This document shows positions 1 through 10,034 of a stretch of 64,000 nucleotides of DNA, piece by piece. The translations under genes and the position numbers were made by a program. The stretch is from Macrostomum hystrix. Its lineage: Eukaryota > Platyhelminthes > Macrostomidae. Below the pieces are notes generated by a model. It was not told the DNA's origin, ran no database searches, and was given only the letters and a program-made list of their open reading frames with translations. The stretch's first letter is position 1; the number at the start of each line of letters is the position of its first letter. The stretch is taken from positions 10,789,001 through 10,853,000 of the forward strand of contig CATNEN010000007.1 of the NCBI GenBank assembly GCA_950097015.1, in the 5' to 3' direction.

Positions 1-50
1 TGGGAGTAGATCACCTGCCACTCTTATGCTGCTTGCCTCGCACCCGTCAG

Positions 51-809
51 ACCTCACCTGGCTGCTCATCGCGCTATCGTTAACTGGCAAGATGCTGAAC
101 TCCACAGCCTTCTCAATCCTGTACATCTGGACCGGGGAGCTGTTCCCCACCAACATGCGCAGCGCCGGCCTAGAGTAGAGAATACTACTGATTCTCTGCT
201 CAGCTAGGTCAGTAGCACTGGTGGATTTTAGGCAGAAAAATATGAGAAACCAGCACACTCGATGACGCTGAACCCTTGCCTGAAACCATGCAACCCGCTG
301 AACCGCAGCGCGACTTCGTACCCGGCGGCTTCGGGCCCGTAGTCGCCTACGCTGTCTTCGCCGTCAGCTCCTTTTTGTCGGCCGGGATTTCCTTCGCTGT
401 GCCGGAAACCAAGGGCGTCACCATTTCGGACACGTTGAGGATCTGGTTAGGAGAAACAGGTGCACCGCTTGTCTAGCCGTCATGTTAGACAGTTCTCACA
501 CCTGACAGTTCTCACACCTGACAGTTCTCACACCTGAAAGTTCTCACACCTGACAGTTCTCACCTGACAGTTCTCACACCTGACAGTTCTCACACCTGAC
601 AGTTCTCACACCTGACAGTTCTCACACCTGACAGTTCTCACACCTGACAGTTCTCACACCTGACAGTTCTCACACCTGACAGTTCTCACACCTGACACTT
701 TAAACCTCCTGCAGGCCGGCAGCAAAGGAGCGGCGGATGCGGCAACGGGCGACCGGAACCTGCTGGCCAAATCCGGACAGGAGGGGCCGACGGAGAACAC
801 ATTAGCTTG
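51..809 (+). pseudogene. 3' end of a second SLC22-type transporter gene, apparently broken
   Basis: This is a partial paralog of the SLC22 gene at 2306-6640, cut by the left window edge. After a CAG acceptor at 48-50, positions 51-178 encode the TM region ending in the SLC22-type GELFPTNMRSAG motif. The frame then hits TAG, where the intact gene continues for about 20 more residues of the same exon. A second block (306-459, after an AG acceptor) matches the penultimate exon of the intact gene, RDFVPGGFGPVV through FAVPETKG. A possible last exon (717-809) begins after CTGCAG and ends in TGA, but its phase does not fit cleanly with the preceding donor. The lost exon end and unclear phase argue for a decaying tandem duplicate. 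The missing 5' exons lie outside the window, so full gene status cannot be judged. Confidence 0.7.
490..705. repeat. 16-bp minisatellite, about 13 copies
   Basis: Tandem copies of GACAGTTCTCACACCT with rare variants (one unit is shortened, one carries GAAAG). It lies between the last two exon-like blocks of the broken SLC22 copy, so it is probably intronic in origin. Confidence 0.95.
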
Positions 810-1403
810 AGCTCGGCATGCTCAACTGGTAGCTCGAAGACTCAACTGAACTCGCGAGCCTCGAAAGTTAACGATTACGTGAATATTTGTACAATTAAGA
901 CGCTTTGTACTGCTACGGTAGCTGATTGAAACCAAATAAGCAAATAAATTCATGCCGAATTCGAACACCTCTACTGTAAGTAGACGGAAAGTACAAAATA
1001 AATAAACTAGATGGCTCAGTTTGTTTTCGGTCGCAGTTGCATGTTAGGCTAGAAGGCTCGGGTTTGGACGACGATGAAAGCACCGCAAGCAGACACTGTA
1101 GGCGGCACCAGCCGTCACGCGTGCGTGTGGTTGGAGGCGTTCTGCGACTTTCTCTCTGCCACCTTTCTACCCCCCTATGCACGCACGTTAACTGATGTAC
1201 GGGGTGCGGCTTTAGCCGCCACCCCCAGCTCAACTCGGCTGTTATAAAATATACTGAATAGCATTGAAATCGCACTTGTGCTAATTTCGGCTATCGACTA
1301 CAAACAGTCATATTTCTCAGTTCTTACAGACACGGTTTGAGAGCTTTCCAATGCTGACAGGTAAAAAGACGAATACTCGGCCAGACATGAGAGACCGGTG
1401 ATG
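810..1403. other. Spacer with no recognised gene
   Basis: Mixed-composition sequence between the broken SLC22 copy and the 11-bp repeat. I see no convincing exon, RNA gene or mobile-element signature. A 120-codon minus-strand reading frame here has no recognisable domain. Confidence 0.6.
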
Positions 1404-1707
1404 AGAGCAGGGGTGAGAGCAGGGTGAGAGCAGGATGAGAGCAGAGTGAGAGCAGGGTGAGAGCAGGGTGAGAGCAGGGTGAGAGCAGAGTGAGAGCAGG
1501 GGTGAGAGCAGAGTGGGAGCAGGGTGAGAGCAGAGTGAGAGCAGGGGTGAGAGCAGGGTGAGAGCAGGGTGAGAGCAGAGTGAGAGCAGGGGTGAGAGCA
1601 GGGTTGAGAGCAGGATGAGAGCAGAGTGAGAGCAGGGGTGAGAGCAGGGTGAGAGCAGAGTGAGAGCAGAGTGAGAGCAGGGTGAGAGCAGGGTGAGAGC
1701 AGGTGAG
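1404..1707. repeat. 11-12-bp minisatellite (GAGAGCAGGGT)
   Basis: About 27 imperfect copies of GAGAGCAGGGT with A/G variants and some one-base-longer units. It abuts the left arm of the inverted duplication exactly. Read on the minus strand, the unit CTCACCCTGCTCT resembles the 5'UTR just upstream of the SLC22 start codon (CTCACCTGCTCTGCGCTC), so the array may have grown from that UTR. Confidence 0.95.
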
Positions 1708-1899
1708 AGCGGCCGAAGTGGCTGGTCAGCTGGAAAATGCGCTCCATGGTGTTGAATAGAGCAGACAGGTTGAGCGCAGAGCAGGTGAGACGCAGTGGCT
1801 GCTTTTATTCGAGCACGGCATTTGTCGGTCACTTTATTATTTCTATTGTCTCCAAGCCATAGAACTTATTGCTGGTTGGGCTCTTCAACCGAGACTGCA
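1708..1899 (-). repeat. Left arm of a 192-bp inverted repeat (copy of the SLC22 5' end)
   Basis: The reverse complement matches 2154-2345 throughout, as far as I can read. The arm carries a minus-strand copy of the SLC22 5' flank, its ATG (first base at 1747) and the first 13 codons. It then runs directly into the 11-bp minisatellite. The spacer between the arms is 254 bp. Confidence 0.93.
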
Positions 1900-2153
1900 A
1901 ATTGCGTAGTCCAGAGGGCCCGGGAAGATGCTGAAACACTGATAGGGCAGGGCGTGGCAGGGCGAGCCAGACTGCGGAGGGGTCGGACGTGGAAAGTTAA
2001 GAGACTCACAACGCCATCGCAGTGAGGGTCGCAGTCTGGGAGGCTGGCGAAGCAGCGGTGGGCGTGGCTCCATGGCTGCCAGTGGTAGGGCGAGGCAGAC
2101 ATTGTGGCTGCCAATTGTATCTCTCTGGTCCGCCCACCCCAGGGCAGTCCAAC

Positions 2154-2345
2154 TGCAGTCTCGGTTGAAGAGCCCAACCAGCAATAAGTTCTATGGCTTG
2201 GAGACAATAGAAATAATAAAGTGACCGACAAATGCCGTGCTCGAATAAAAGCAGCCACTGCGTCTCACCTGCTCTGCGCTCAACCTGTCTGCTCTATTCA
2301 ACACCATGGAGCGCATTTTCCAGCTGACCAGCCACTTCGGCCGCT
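2154..2345 (+). repeat. Right arm of the 192-bp inverted repeat (SLC22 promoter-proximal DNA and start of exon 1)
   Basis: This is the partner of 1708-1899. It contains about 150 bp upstream of the SLC22 start codon and the first 40 bases of its coding sequence. Because it continues into an intact exon 1, this arm is probably the source and the other the copy. Confidence 0.93.
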
Positions 2346-5300
2346 TCCAGCTCCGGGTCACCGCGCTTCCCGTGCTCGTGTCCCTGCTGTCCGCCTTCCA
2401 CGTGCTGGCGCCCATCTATGTGCTGTACGAGCCACCCAGGTTCAGGTGAGAGCTGCCGGCCCAACGACTCACTGACCCACTGACCCACTGACCCACTGAA
2501 ATACTAACCTACTGAGCCACTGACCTACTGAGCCACTGACCTACTGACCTACTGACCCACTGACCCACTGACCTACTGACCCACTGACCCACTGACCCCC
2601 TGACCCAGATGTCGCCTGCCTGAGGAGTCCTGGTGGCACGCCAACGACAGCCTGCTTGTGCAGAGCGCCGAGCACAACGCAAGCATCCTGCAGTTCGCGC
2701 CAGACCCGGATGCCGTCAACTCCAGCAGCCGAAGCCGCTGCTACATCCGAGTCAACGACAGCGACCGCACCTGCTCGGACTGGGTCTTTGACACCAACGA
2801 GTTCGACAGTACACTGGTCACTGAGGTGGGCGCTGCCCGAGTCGGTAACTTTGTTTCATATTCAACTGCATCACAACTGCATCATATTCAACTCACCTTT
2901 CCCAGCTCGGACTCGTGTGCGGCCGCGCCAAATTGACCACCTTGATCTCCACGTGTGGCTTCGCTGGCATTTTGGTGGGAATCCTGCTTTCGGGATACCT
3001 GGCCGACTGGTGAGCTGACCCTCTGACACTGACCCACTGACCCAGTAACCTACTGATCCACTGCTACCTGGCCCATTGGTGAGCTGACCCACTGACCCTG
3101 ACTCACTGACCCACTGCTACCTGGCCCATTGGTGAGCTGACCCACTGACCCTGACTCACTGACCCACTGCAACATGGCCCACTGGTGAGCTGACCCTCTG
3201 ACCCTGACCCACTTACTCACTGACCCACTGCTACCTGACCGACTGGTGAGCTGACTCCACTGAGCCTGACCCACTGACCCACTGACCTACTGAACCATTG
3301 ACACACTAACCTATTTACCCATTCACCCAATGACCCACTTGACTCATTAGCACAGTTACACGTGGACCCACTGACCATGTAACCCACTGGACCACTGACG
3401 CATTGATCCACGGAACAACTGACCCACTGACCCTCTGACTCTCTGACCCACTGATCCACTGAATAACTGACCCGTTGAACGACTGACCCACTTACCAACT
3501 GACCCGGCGACCCCAGGCTGGGCAGGCGCGTGGGCCTGATCGTCTCCCTGTGGGTGCTGGCGGCTGCCCAGGCGACCTCGATTTTCGCCGTGTCCGTCGC
3601 ATTTACCGCCGCCATCCGCTTCCTGATCGGCCTGGGCGCGCTGTCATCAGTTACCGTGGCCTACGTGATGATCTTCGAGTTTGTGGGGCCGCGGGCCCGC
3701 CACCACATGTCCGCCGTGTTCGGCTACAGCTGGGCCACCGGAACTGCCATAGCTGCCCTGACAGCCTACCTCAGCAGGTTTGAACTCTCTCCTCTTCTCT
3801 TCCATGCTCGCCCACTTGAGACACTTTTGACCCCCAACGGCGGCTCAAATTTTTCATCGGGCATCCCACATTCACTGACACAAGTTTTGACTCGCTGAAC
3901 TCATTCTTGAGCAGATCCTGGCGCAGTTACGCCATTTGCACCCTGGTGCCCACGCTTCTGATGCTGCTGCTGGCGCACCTGCCCTGCATGGCACCGGAGT
4001 CGCCGCGCTGGCTGATGTCGCGAGGTCGCGGTCGCGACGCCGGTCGCATCGTCCACCAGATGCTGCTGGACAATGGCCACAGCGCCGAGCAGGCCAGCGC
4101 GGCCGTCAAGGAGCTGCTCAGCTCCAGCGAGGATGCGGCTGCTCCGGGCGAGGAGAGGGGCGGACACTCGGTGCGGCGATCCCTGCGAATGCTGGCGCGG
4201 AGTCCCCGGCTGCTGCTGAGGTTCGGCATAATCTGCTGCAACTGGTGAGACTGGGGATGTGCTCACCTGTGACTCACAGCAGCTGGTGAGACTGGGATGT
4301 GCTCACCTGTGACTCACAGCAGCTGGTGAGGGTGGGGATGTGCTCACCTGTGACTCACAGCAGCTGGTGAGACTGGGATGTGCTCACCTGTGACTCACAG
4401 CAGCTGGTGAGACTGGGGATGTGCTCACCTATGACTCACAACAGCTGGTGAGGGTGGGGATGTGCTCACCTGTGACTCACAACAGCTGGTGAGGCTGGAA
4501 TCTGCTCACTTGATGATCTGCTCACCTGTGACTCACAGCAGCTGGTGAGGATGGGATCTGCTCACCTGTGACTCACAGCAGCTGGTGAGGCTGGGGATCT
4601 GCTCACCTATCTATCTATCTATTTGCAGGGGGCCCGGGGCACTTGTCGCACAAGCGACGGAGCGGCACGCCCCAGACCGGCGAACTAGGCGCTTAGCGCC
4701 CATCGCGCCGCCTCCCCTGAGCAGGCACCACACACAGCAGCACAGACCAGCCGGGGAGGGCAGGAGGCACCCAGAATAGGCAGCAGTGCCCCTCCACCCC
4801 AGCCCCACACGCACAGAGCAGACCAAGCCGGGGCGGAAGGCTGATAAGAAATCAGTCCTCAGGGGGGGCCGGGTGATGGGTGTACACTTATCCAATCGCG
4901 CTGACGGAAATCCAAAAAGCGCGCGGCGGTGTACACCCGCCCCCAGCCACCCCCCCCCCGAAAGGCCTCACGCCCCAGCGCCAACGCAAACAACTCACGC
5001 AACGCAGAACAGGCACACAGAAGGTAGGAGCGAAGCTATTATTTCAAGCTTTGATTGCACGAAAAATGGTGCACCTCCGCCGGTCGCTACTGTCCAAACC
5101 CTCCAACAAGTCCCGAAATTAATCGTGACTTGAAGGGAGAATCGAACTAGCGTCCATTGGAGTGCGAGGCAGCGACGCTAGCCGCTGACCCACTCGCCCC
5201 TCATCTGCTGACCTATCTCTCACAACAAATGGTGAGGCTGGAATCTGCTCACCTGGGATCTGCTCACCTGTGACTCACAGCAGCTGGTGAGGCTGGGGAT

Positions 5301-6640
5301 CTGCTCACCTGTTACAGCAACTGGTGAGGCTGGGGATCTGCTCACCTGTTACTGCAACAGATGAGGCTGGGGGTCTGCTCACCTGTTACTGCAGCTGGTG
5401 AGGCTGGGTATCTGCTCACCTGTGCCACCTTAAAAAAAACACCGCAGGTTCTTGGTGGCGGCAGTGTACTATGGCATCGCCATGGGTGCCAAGAACTTGC
5501 CCGGCAGCATCTTCCTGACCTCCTTCCTGATCGGCATCGTGGACTATCCGGCCTACCTGATCATGCACCTGGCCTCCAACCGGCTGGGCCGAAGGACCTC
5601 CTACATTGCGGCTCTGGGCGGCTCCGGGCTGGCCCTGCTCGCCCTGGCTGCTGTCAGCTACCTGGCCAAGGGTGAGACTCTGTCGCCTGTAACTGCCTGC
5701 GCTTCTTCGTTTTTCTCCTCGCTGTTGTGGTGCAGCTAGCTTATGGCGCACAGAAGGTGTGCTTTCCCACGCTTTCAGGGTCTGTTGGACGGGATCCATC
5801 GGACCGTGGCGAGTCGTGAGACCAAATTCGTGTGTAGGCCGCTACAGACGACATAGATATTCCTTTACTGGGTTGTGGCGCGCAGCGTGCAAGAAGCTGA
5901 CGCTCACTTGCCTCCGCAGATCTCACCTGGCTGATCATTGCGCTGTCCCTGGCCGGCAAGATGCTGAACTCCGCCGGGTTCGCCACCACCTACATCTGGA
6001 CCGGGGAGCTGTTCCCCACCAACATGCGCAGCGCCGGCCTGTCCACCAGCTCCATGTGCGCCCGCTTCGGCACCCTGTTCGCCCCGCTGCTGGGCAATAT
6101 TGTGAGCCAATGCCCTTTGCATGCTACTGGCTGACTAGAAAGTAGGATTTTCATGATTGTTAGATTTTTTGCCCCCGAACTTATCAGCTCTGAAATCTCT
6201 CAACTTCACCTTCAGCGTGACTTCGTCTCCGGGGACTTCGGGCCCGTGGTCTCTTTCATTGTCTTCGCCGCCAGCTCCTTCCTGTCAGCTGGAATCTCAT
6301 TCGCGCTGCCGGAGACCAGGGGCCAAGCGATTCCGGACTCGGTGGAGGACCTCATTGGCAAGGGCAGGTGAGCTGCTTGTTGCTGAGTATGGGGTGGGTG
6401 AGCTGCTGGTTGCTATGGGGTTTTGAGTTGTGTCAGTAGGTTGGGTGTCAGTGAATTGTGCAGTTTCTAACTTTCAGTTTAAAGCGAAGCCCTCACACCC
6501 ACCTGCGCAGCCCGTCGGTGAAGGAATCGGAGGCCGCAGGAGAGTACCTTCAGGTCAGGACAGGCGGACTCGAGCTGAGCCGACGGACTGACCTAGAGCA
6601 CCTGTACTCGAGCGAACTACTCATTTTCAGAACAACATGA
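2306..6640 (+). CDS. SLC22-family organic ion transporter (organic cation transporter-like), 9 exons, 590 aa
   Basis: Major facilitator of the plasma membrane, expected to move organic cations, carnitine or anions; the substrate cannot be read from sequence. Exons: 2306-2445, 2609-2825, 2906-3009, 3517-3777, 3915-4244, 5448-5671, 5920-6101, 6216-6367, 6478-6640. All phases join, giving 590 aa, close to the family's usual 550 or so. Exons 1-2 give TM1 and the large Cys-containing extracellular loop, ending in the family hallmark WVFDTNEFDSTLVTE. Exons 3-4 carry the TM2-TM3 motif GYLADWLGRRVGL. Exon 5 has the cytoplasmic PESPRWLMSRGR motif, exon 6 NRLGRRTS, and exon 7 GELFPTNMRSAG. The ATG at 2306 lies in the unique right arm of an inverted repeat. 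Introns 1, 3, 5 and 8 hold tandem repeats and intron 5 also holds a SINE. An adjacent broken copy lies at 51-809. Whether it belongs to the OCT, OCTN or OAT branch is undecided. Confidence 0.93.
2466..2606. repeat. 8-bp repeat (CCACTGAC) filling SLC22 intron 1
   Basis: Copies of the octamer CCACTGAC/CTACTGAC occupy nearly the whole 163-bp intron and end with CTGACCCAG, which is the 3' splice site itself. The last unit therefore serves as the acceptor. Confidence 0.9.
3010..3510. repeat. Compound repeat in SLC22 intron 3 containing copies of the exon 3 donor junction
   Basis: The true junction reads TACCTGGCCGACTG followed by GTGAGCTGACC. Near-copies such as CTACCTGGCCCATTG plus GTGAGCTGACCC recur, with GT at about 3079, 3132, 3185 and 3246. 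Octamers of the CCACTGAC type, as in intron 1, fill the gaps, and the rest of the intron is degenerate octamer sequence. Confidence 0.9.
4245..5420. repeat. About 40-bp repeat in SLC22 intron 5 built on the exon 5 donor junction, split by a SINE
   Basis: The exon 5 end reads GCAACTG followed by GTGAGACTGGG. Repeat units of about 40 bp carry AGCAGCTG plus GTGAGACTGGG, then TGTGCTCACCTGTGACTCAC. About eight units lie before the SINE (4245-4612) and five after it (5203-5420). Each unit recreates a strong 5' splice site with its exonic flank. Confidence 0.92.
4613..5202 (-). mobile_element. tRNA-derived SINE inserted in SLC22 intron 5
   Basis: Read on the minus strand from 5202, the element begins with a tRNA-like head: GAGTGGGTCAGCGGC resembles an A box, and CTAGTTCGATTCTCC about 40 bases on resembles a B box. 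A GC-rich body of about 500 bp follows, ending in an (AGAT)n tail at 4613-4626. The direct repeats ATCTGCTCACCTATCT (4597-4612) and ATCTGCTGACCTATCT (5203-5218) differ at one base and look like a 16-bp target-site duplication. The parent tRNA species is not determined. Confidence 0.82.
6368..6425. repeat. Two-copy duplication of the SLC22 exon 8 donor region
   Basis: The intron starts GTGAGCTGCTTGTTGCTGAG and, about 30 bases on, repeats GTGAGCTGCTGGTTGCTATG. Two near-identical GTGAGC donors therefore sit in tandem. This is the minimal form of the donor-copy arrays in introns 3 and 5. Confidence 0.8.
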
Positions 6641-6840
6641 GTTCAATCTGCTACAGACTTTGAGAATTTTATTGCTTTTCTCGACAACTTCAGCATGCGA
6701 TTCAGCGCAGCTTATAACTGACTCAAAATACACCAATTGCGCTTCTAAGCTCATTAGTTGCAATGAGACCTAGAGAGCCTTAAGCTGAGGTTTGGGAATC
6801 TAGATTTTTAGGTTATTTATCAGCGGCATCAGCGACGCTT

Positions 6841-7340
6841 ATCGGCAATTCTTATCTAGTATCAGCAATTCTTATCTAGTATCAGCAATTCTTATCTAGT
6901 ATCAGCAATTCTTATCTAGTATCAGCAATTCTTATCTAGAATCAGCAATTCTTATCTAGTATCGGCAATTCTTATCTAGTATCAGCAATTCTCATCTAGC
7001 ATCAGCAATTCTTATCTAGTATCAGCAATTCTTATCTAGTATCAGCAATTCTTATCTAGCATCAGCAATTCTTATCTAGCATCAGCAATTCTTATCTAGT
7101 ATCAGCAATTCTTATCTAGTATCAGCAATTCTTATCTAGCATCAGCAATTCTTATCTAGTATCAGCAATTCTTATCTAGTATCAGCAATTCTTATCTAGT
7201 ATCAGCAATTCTTATCTAGTACCAGCAATTCTTATCAAGTATCAGCAATTCTTATCTAGTATCAGCAATTCTTATCTAGTATCAGCAATTCTTATCTAGT
7301 ATCAGCAATTCTTATCTAGTACCAGCAATTCTTATCTAGT
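6841..7340. repeat. 20-bp minisatellite, 25 copies
   Basis: Exactly 500 bp of the unit ATCAGCAATTCTTATCTAGT in perfect 20-bp register, with scattered single-base variants. It lies about 200 bp downstream of the SLC22 stop codon, so it may be transcribed as 3'UTR. Confidence 0.97.
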
Positions 7341-8108
7341 AACTCGTATTAGCGATATTCGGTCTCATCACAGCATCCGGGTCCCTTATCAGTCTGTAGT
7401 TGCTGCGGGCTGTTTCCCATTAACTGCACTCCAGCTCATGATCCGCTTCCCTCAGTGCAAACACGTCTGAAGCCCCTCCGGCCTTCACGGCGGCTCGAGC
7501 AGAGTTACAAAACTTGTTAGATTCCTGAGCAGCAAGGAGCAGCTTTGATGGCTTCTCTGAGCTCACTCGGGCGAGAGGGGCGCCTCTTTGAATGCATCTG
7601 CGAGCAGCCGGCGGCAGCTCCGGACTCAGGCGCGCAGGGGGCATGGGACACAGGCACCGATCACGCAATGCATTGCAACATGAGCCGCTTTGATCCTCTT
7701 CAGCGGACAAAAACTTCAGCATGGGCAATGAGCAGCTAGTAATGCGGCTGCAGTCAGTTGGGAAGGCGGCTGCAGTCAGTTGGGAATGCGGCTGCAGTCA
7801 GTTAGGAATGCGGCTGCAGTCAGTTGGGAATGCGGCTGCAGTCAGTTGGGAATGCGGCTGCAGTCAGTTGGGAATGCGGCTGCAGTCAGTAGTACAATAT
7901 CCAAACGCTCCCTGAGTGACACTCGTCGGGCTTCTCAACCGCAGATCCCAAGCGCGCAGTCCCCCACCTTTCTGAGCTCTCCCGGCGAGCCAATGAGCTC
8001 TCTCCTCCCACCCTCCCCTCCCCTCCCCTTCCACAGGTGAGAATGCGGCTTTAACGAGCCTAGGCGTGGAGGCGGGCGCTCCTTTGCCCTGCTGCCGCTC
8101 ACTCAGAC
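7341..8108. other. Spacer with a short 23-bp repeat
   Basis: No gene is recognised. Positions 7741-7895 hold about six copies of a 23-bp unit with the core GCGGCTGCAGTCAGTTGGGA, each containing a PstI-type CTGCAG. CCACAG followed by GTGAGA near 8034 could be a splice signal for the downstream ORF, but this is not provable. Confidence 0.6.
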
Positions 8109-8705
8109 ATGTCAACGGCTACAACACCACAGCCAACGACCCCGCCGGCCAGTGTCGGCCACGGCGGCGGCCTACCCCGGCCTCCCGTCTGGTCGGTGCA
8201 CCTTGCCATCGGCCTGCTGTTCCTTGCCTTCCTGGTCTTCTCCTTCGCCAGGCACCACGCCCGCCGGAAGCAGGGCCGCTGGCACGATCCGGCCTCGGCA
8301 GCCGCCTGCCATCAACGCCGACAGCTGCGCCGGCTGCAGCAGCAGGGCCGCTGCGGGACCAACGGTGGCGGCGCCGCCGGCGTTAGCGGCGGTGGCAGCA
8401 GCGGCAACGGAGGCGGCATCGGCAGCGGTGGCAGCGGCAGCGGCGGATGCCGAGCAGTCGGCAGCACGGCAGCCGGGATGTCCATGGCGATGCGCGCCTT
8501 CCGGAAGAAGCCGCTCGGTGGCGCTGGGGGCGGAGGTAGCGGCGGTATCATCGGCGGCACCGGTGGCGGTGGCAGCGGCAGCGGCTGCCTGACACCGAAC
8601 CACAGCGGCTGCGGCTTCGGCGCCGGCGACAGCCTCGGCTGCGACTTTGGCGACATGCAGCACTCGGCGCAGCCGCAGAGGGCCGCGGCCATCACCTTCT
8701 TCTGA
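8109..8705 (+). CDS. Small single-TM, Gly/Ser-rich hypothetical protein, 198 aa
   Basis: Uninterrupted frame starting ATGTCAACGG. Residues 1-26 are Pro/Thr-rich. Residues about 27-49 form one strongly hydrophobic helix (VHLAIGLLFLAFLVFSFA), followed by a basic stop-transfer stretch (RHHARRKQGR). The rest is a low-complexity Gly/Ser tail with a basic patch (AFRKKPLG) and several Cys residues. This layout predicts an N-out, C-in single-pass protein. I recognise no family. GC-rich triplets keep other frames open here too, so coding status rests mainly on the TM segment plus basic flank. It has no visible functional link to its neighbours. Confidence 0.5.
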   Translation: MSTATTPQPTTPPASVGHGGGLPRPPVWSVHLAIGLLFLAFLVFSFARHHARRKQGRWHDPASAAACHQRRQLRRLQQQGRCGTNGGGAAGVSGGGSSGNGGGIGSGGSGSGGCRAVGSTAAGMSMAMRAFRKKPLGGAGGGGSGGIIGGTGGGGSGSGCLTPNHSGCGFGAGDSLGCDFGDMQHSAQPQRAAAITFF

Positions 8706-8929
8706 CATTGCCGGACAGCTTAAAACTTGTTCTCAAATGCCAAGCACCTGAATTACACGAATGCCTCCGCATTACCGTTTCTGAAGATGAGCGAATGCTG
8801 CGACTGCTCGCCAACTCAGCCTGGCCTTCTTTTTCGAGTTTTTTCTTGATCCAAAAAAAATTTTACTTGCGTTTTTTCTCAATGTTTTTGTTGTTTCTTC
8901 TATAATCAAAATTTCATTGTGCCAGGTAA

Positions 8930-9140
8930 CGCTCTTTGTCAGCAAAGTTCTGTGTCAGCAATGTTCTGTGTCAGTAATGTTCTGTGTCAGTAATGTTCTG
9001 TGTCAGTAATGTTCTGTGTCAGTAATGTTCTGTGTCAGTAATGTTCTGTGTCAGTAATGTTCTGTGTCAGTAATGTTCTGTGTCAGTAATGTTCTGTGTC
9101 AGTAATGTTCTGTGTCAGTAATGTTCTGTGTCAGTGTTGT
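8930..9140. repeat. 16-bp minisatellite, about 13 copies
   Basis: Tandem GTTCTGTGTCAGTAAT with minor variants at both ends, downstream of the 198-aa ORF. Confidence 0.95.
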
Positions 9141-10000
9141 TCTGTCAGTGGTGAGCCCACCTTGGGTAGGTGAGCTGTGAGGGCTCTTCAATATCAGATT
9201 TGGCCAGCATGGAGCAGAACGCACTTGATTTCGGCTATTCGATGGCGGCGATGCGGATTCAGTAGGAAATGCGCTGCGCCAGTGAATGCAGTTTTAGCTG
9301 CCTCAACCGCTGAACTGCGAGCAACAAAAGCGCTTTGTGTGAGCGCTAATTATGAGTATTTGAGCAGACCGCACAGCCAGCATGGGAGGCTGATGGCCCG
9401 GGTCGAGCTCGGGACTTGAATCAGGCTTTTTAATAATTGCACGCATCCCATTCTTTGAGCACCTGCTCAATGTGAGCAGTGTTTGAGCACAATTCCTTTT
9501 TCGTAATCCTCTCGATATGAAAATCTGAATTAAAACATCAAGCTAAGCGCGAGGGTGAAAATTAACAGGGGGTGGAGAGAGCTGAGCCCGGAATGTGACG
9601 CCTGCTGAGAGTTTGAGAGGCTGCTGATATCGCACGATGAGGTTGTCAGGCAGATGGGAAAGCTGAGCTGGGATTCCGCAACATTTTTGTCCGGCTCCCG
9701 TGTTCCTCCCATCCTACCTACAGGGCCTGAGCAGCCGCCCAACCCCCTCCTTGGCCGAGGGTGAAAGGTGGCACCTCGGCTGGCCGAGAGCTGGCTCAGT
9801 CAGCCGCCCGCAGCTTCTCCTCTTCCGCCTGGCCCGCCGGCCAATCTCATAATGAAGCTTCGACGGCAGGAAGCGGCTCGAAAAGCTAAGTAATTACTCG
9901 ACACTGCTTGCAGGTGTATTTTCATGGGCTTCAATGTTGACTGGCGGAATATCCTTGGAAATCAAACCTGAGCGGGAATGTTGTTAGCTGGCTTAGTTTT
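9141..10000. other. Spacer with no recognised gene
   Basis: Only short frames without domains. No RNA gene or element terminus is recognised. Confidence 0.55.
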
Positions 10001-10034
10001 GGGTTAGGGTTAGGGTTAGGGTTAGGGTTAGGGT
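10001..10034 (+). repeat. Interstitial telomeric tract (TTAGGG, about 5.5 copies)
   Basis: GGGTTA repeats five times, is followed by GGG, and then degenerates to TAGAG. TTAGGG is the common metazoan telomere repeat. Unique sequence on both sides and genes in both directions show that it is internal. Confidence 0.95.

Noticed and set aside
1298-1832. Two minus-strand frames of 149 and 171 codons starting with SLC22-like residues
   Set aside because: They arise from the inverted copy of the SLC22 start reading into the 11-bp repeat; no transporter sequence follows.
9370-9420. Possible tRNA-like B box (GGTCGAGCTC)
   Set aside because: No matching A box at the expected distance and no cloverleaf could be folded by eye.
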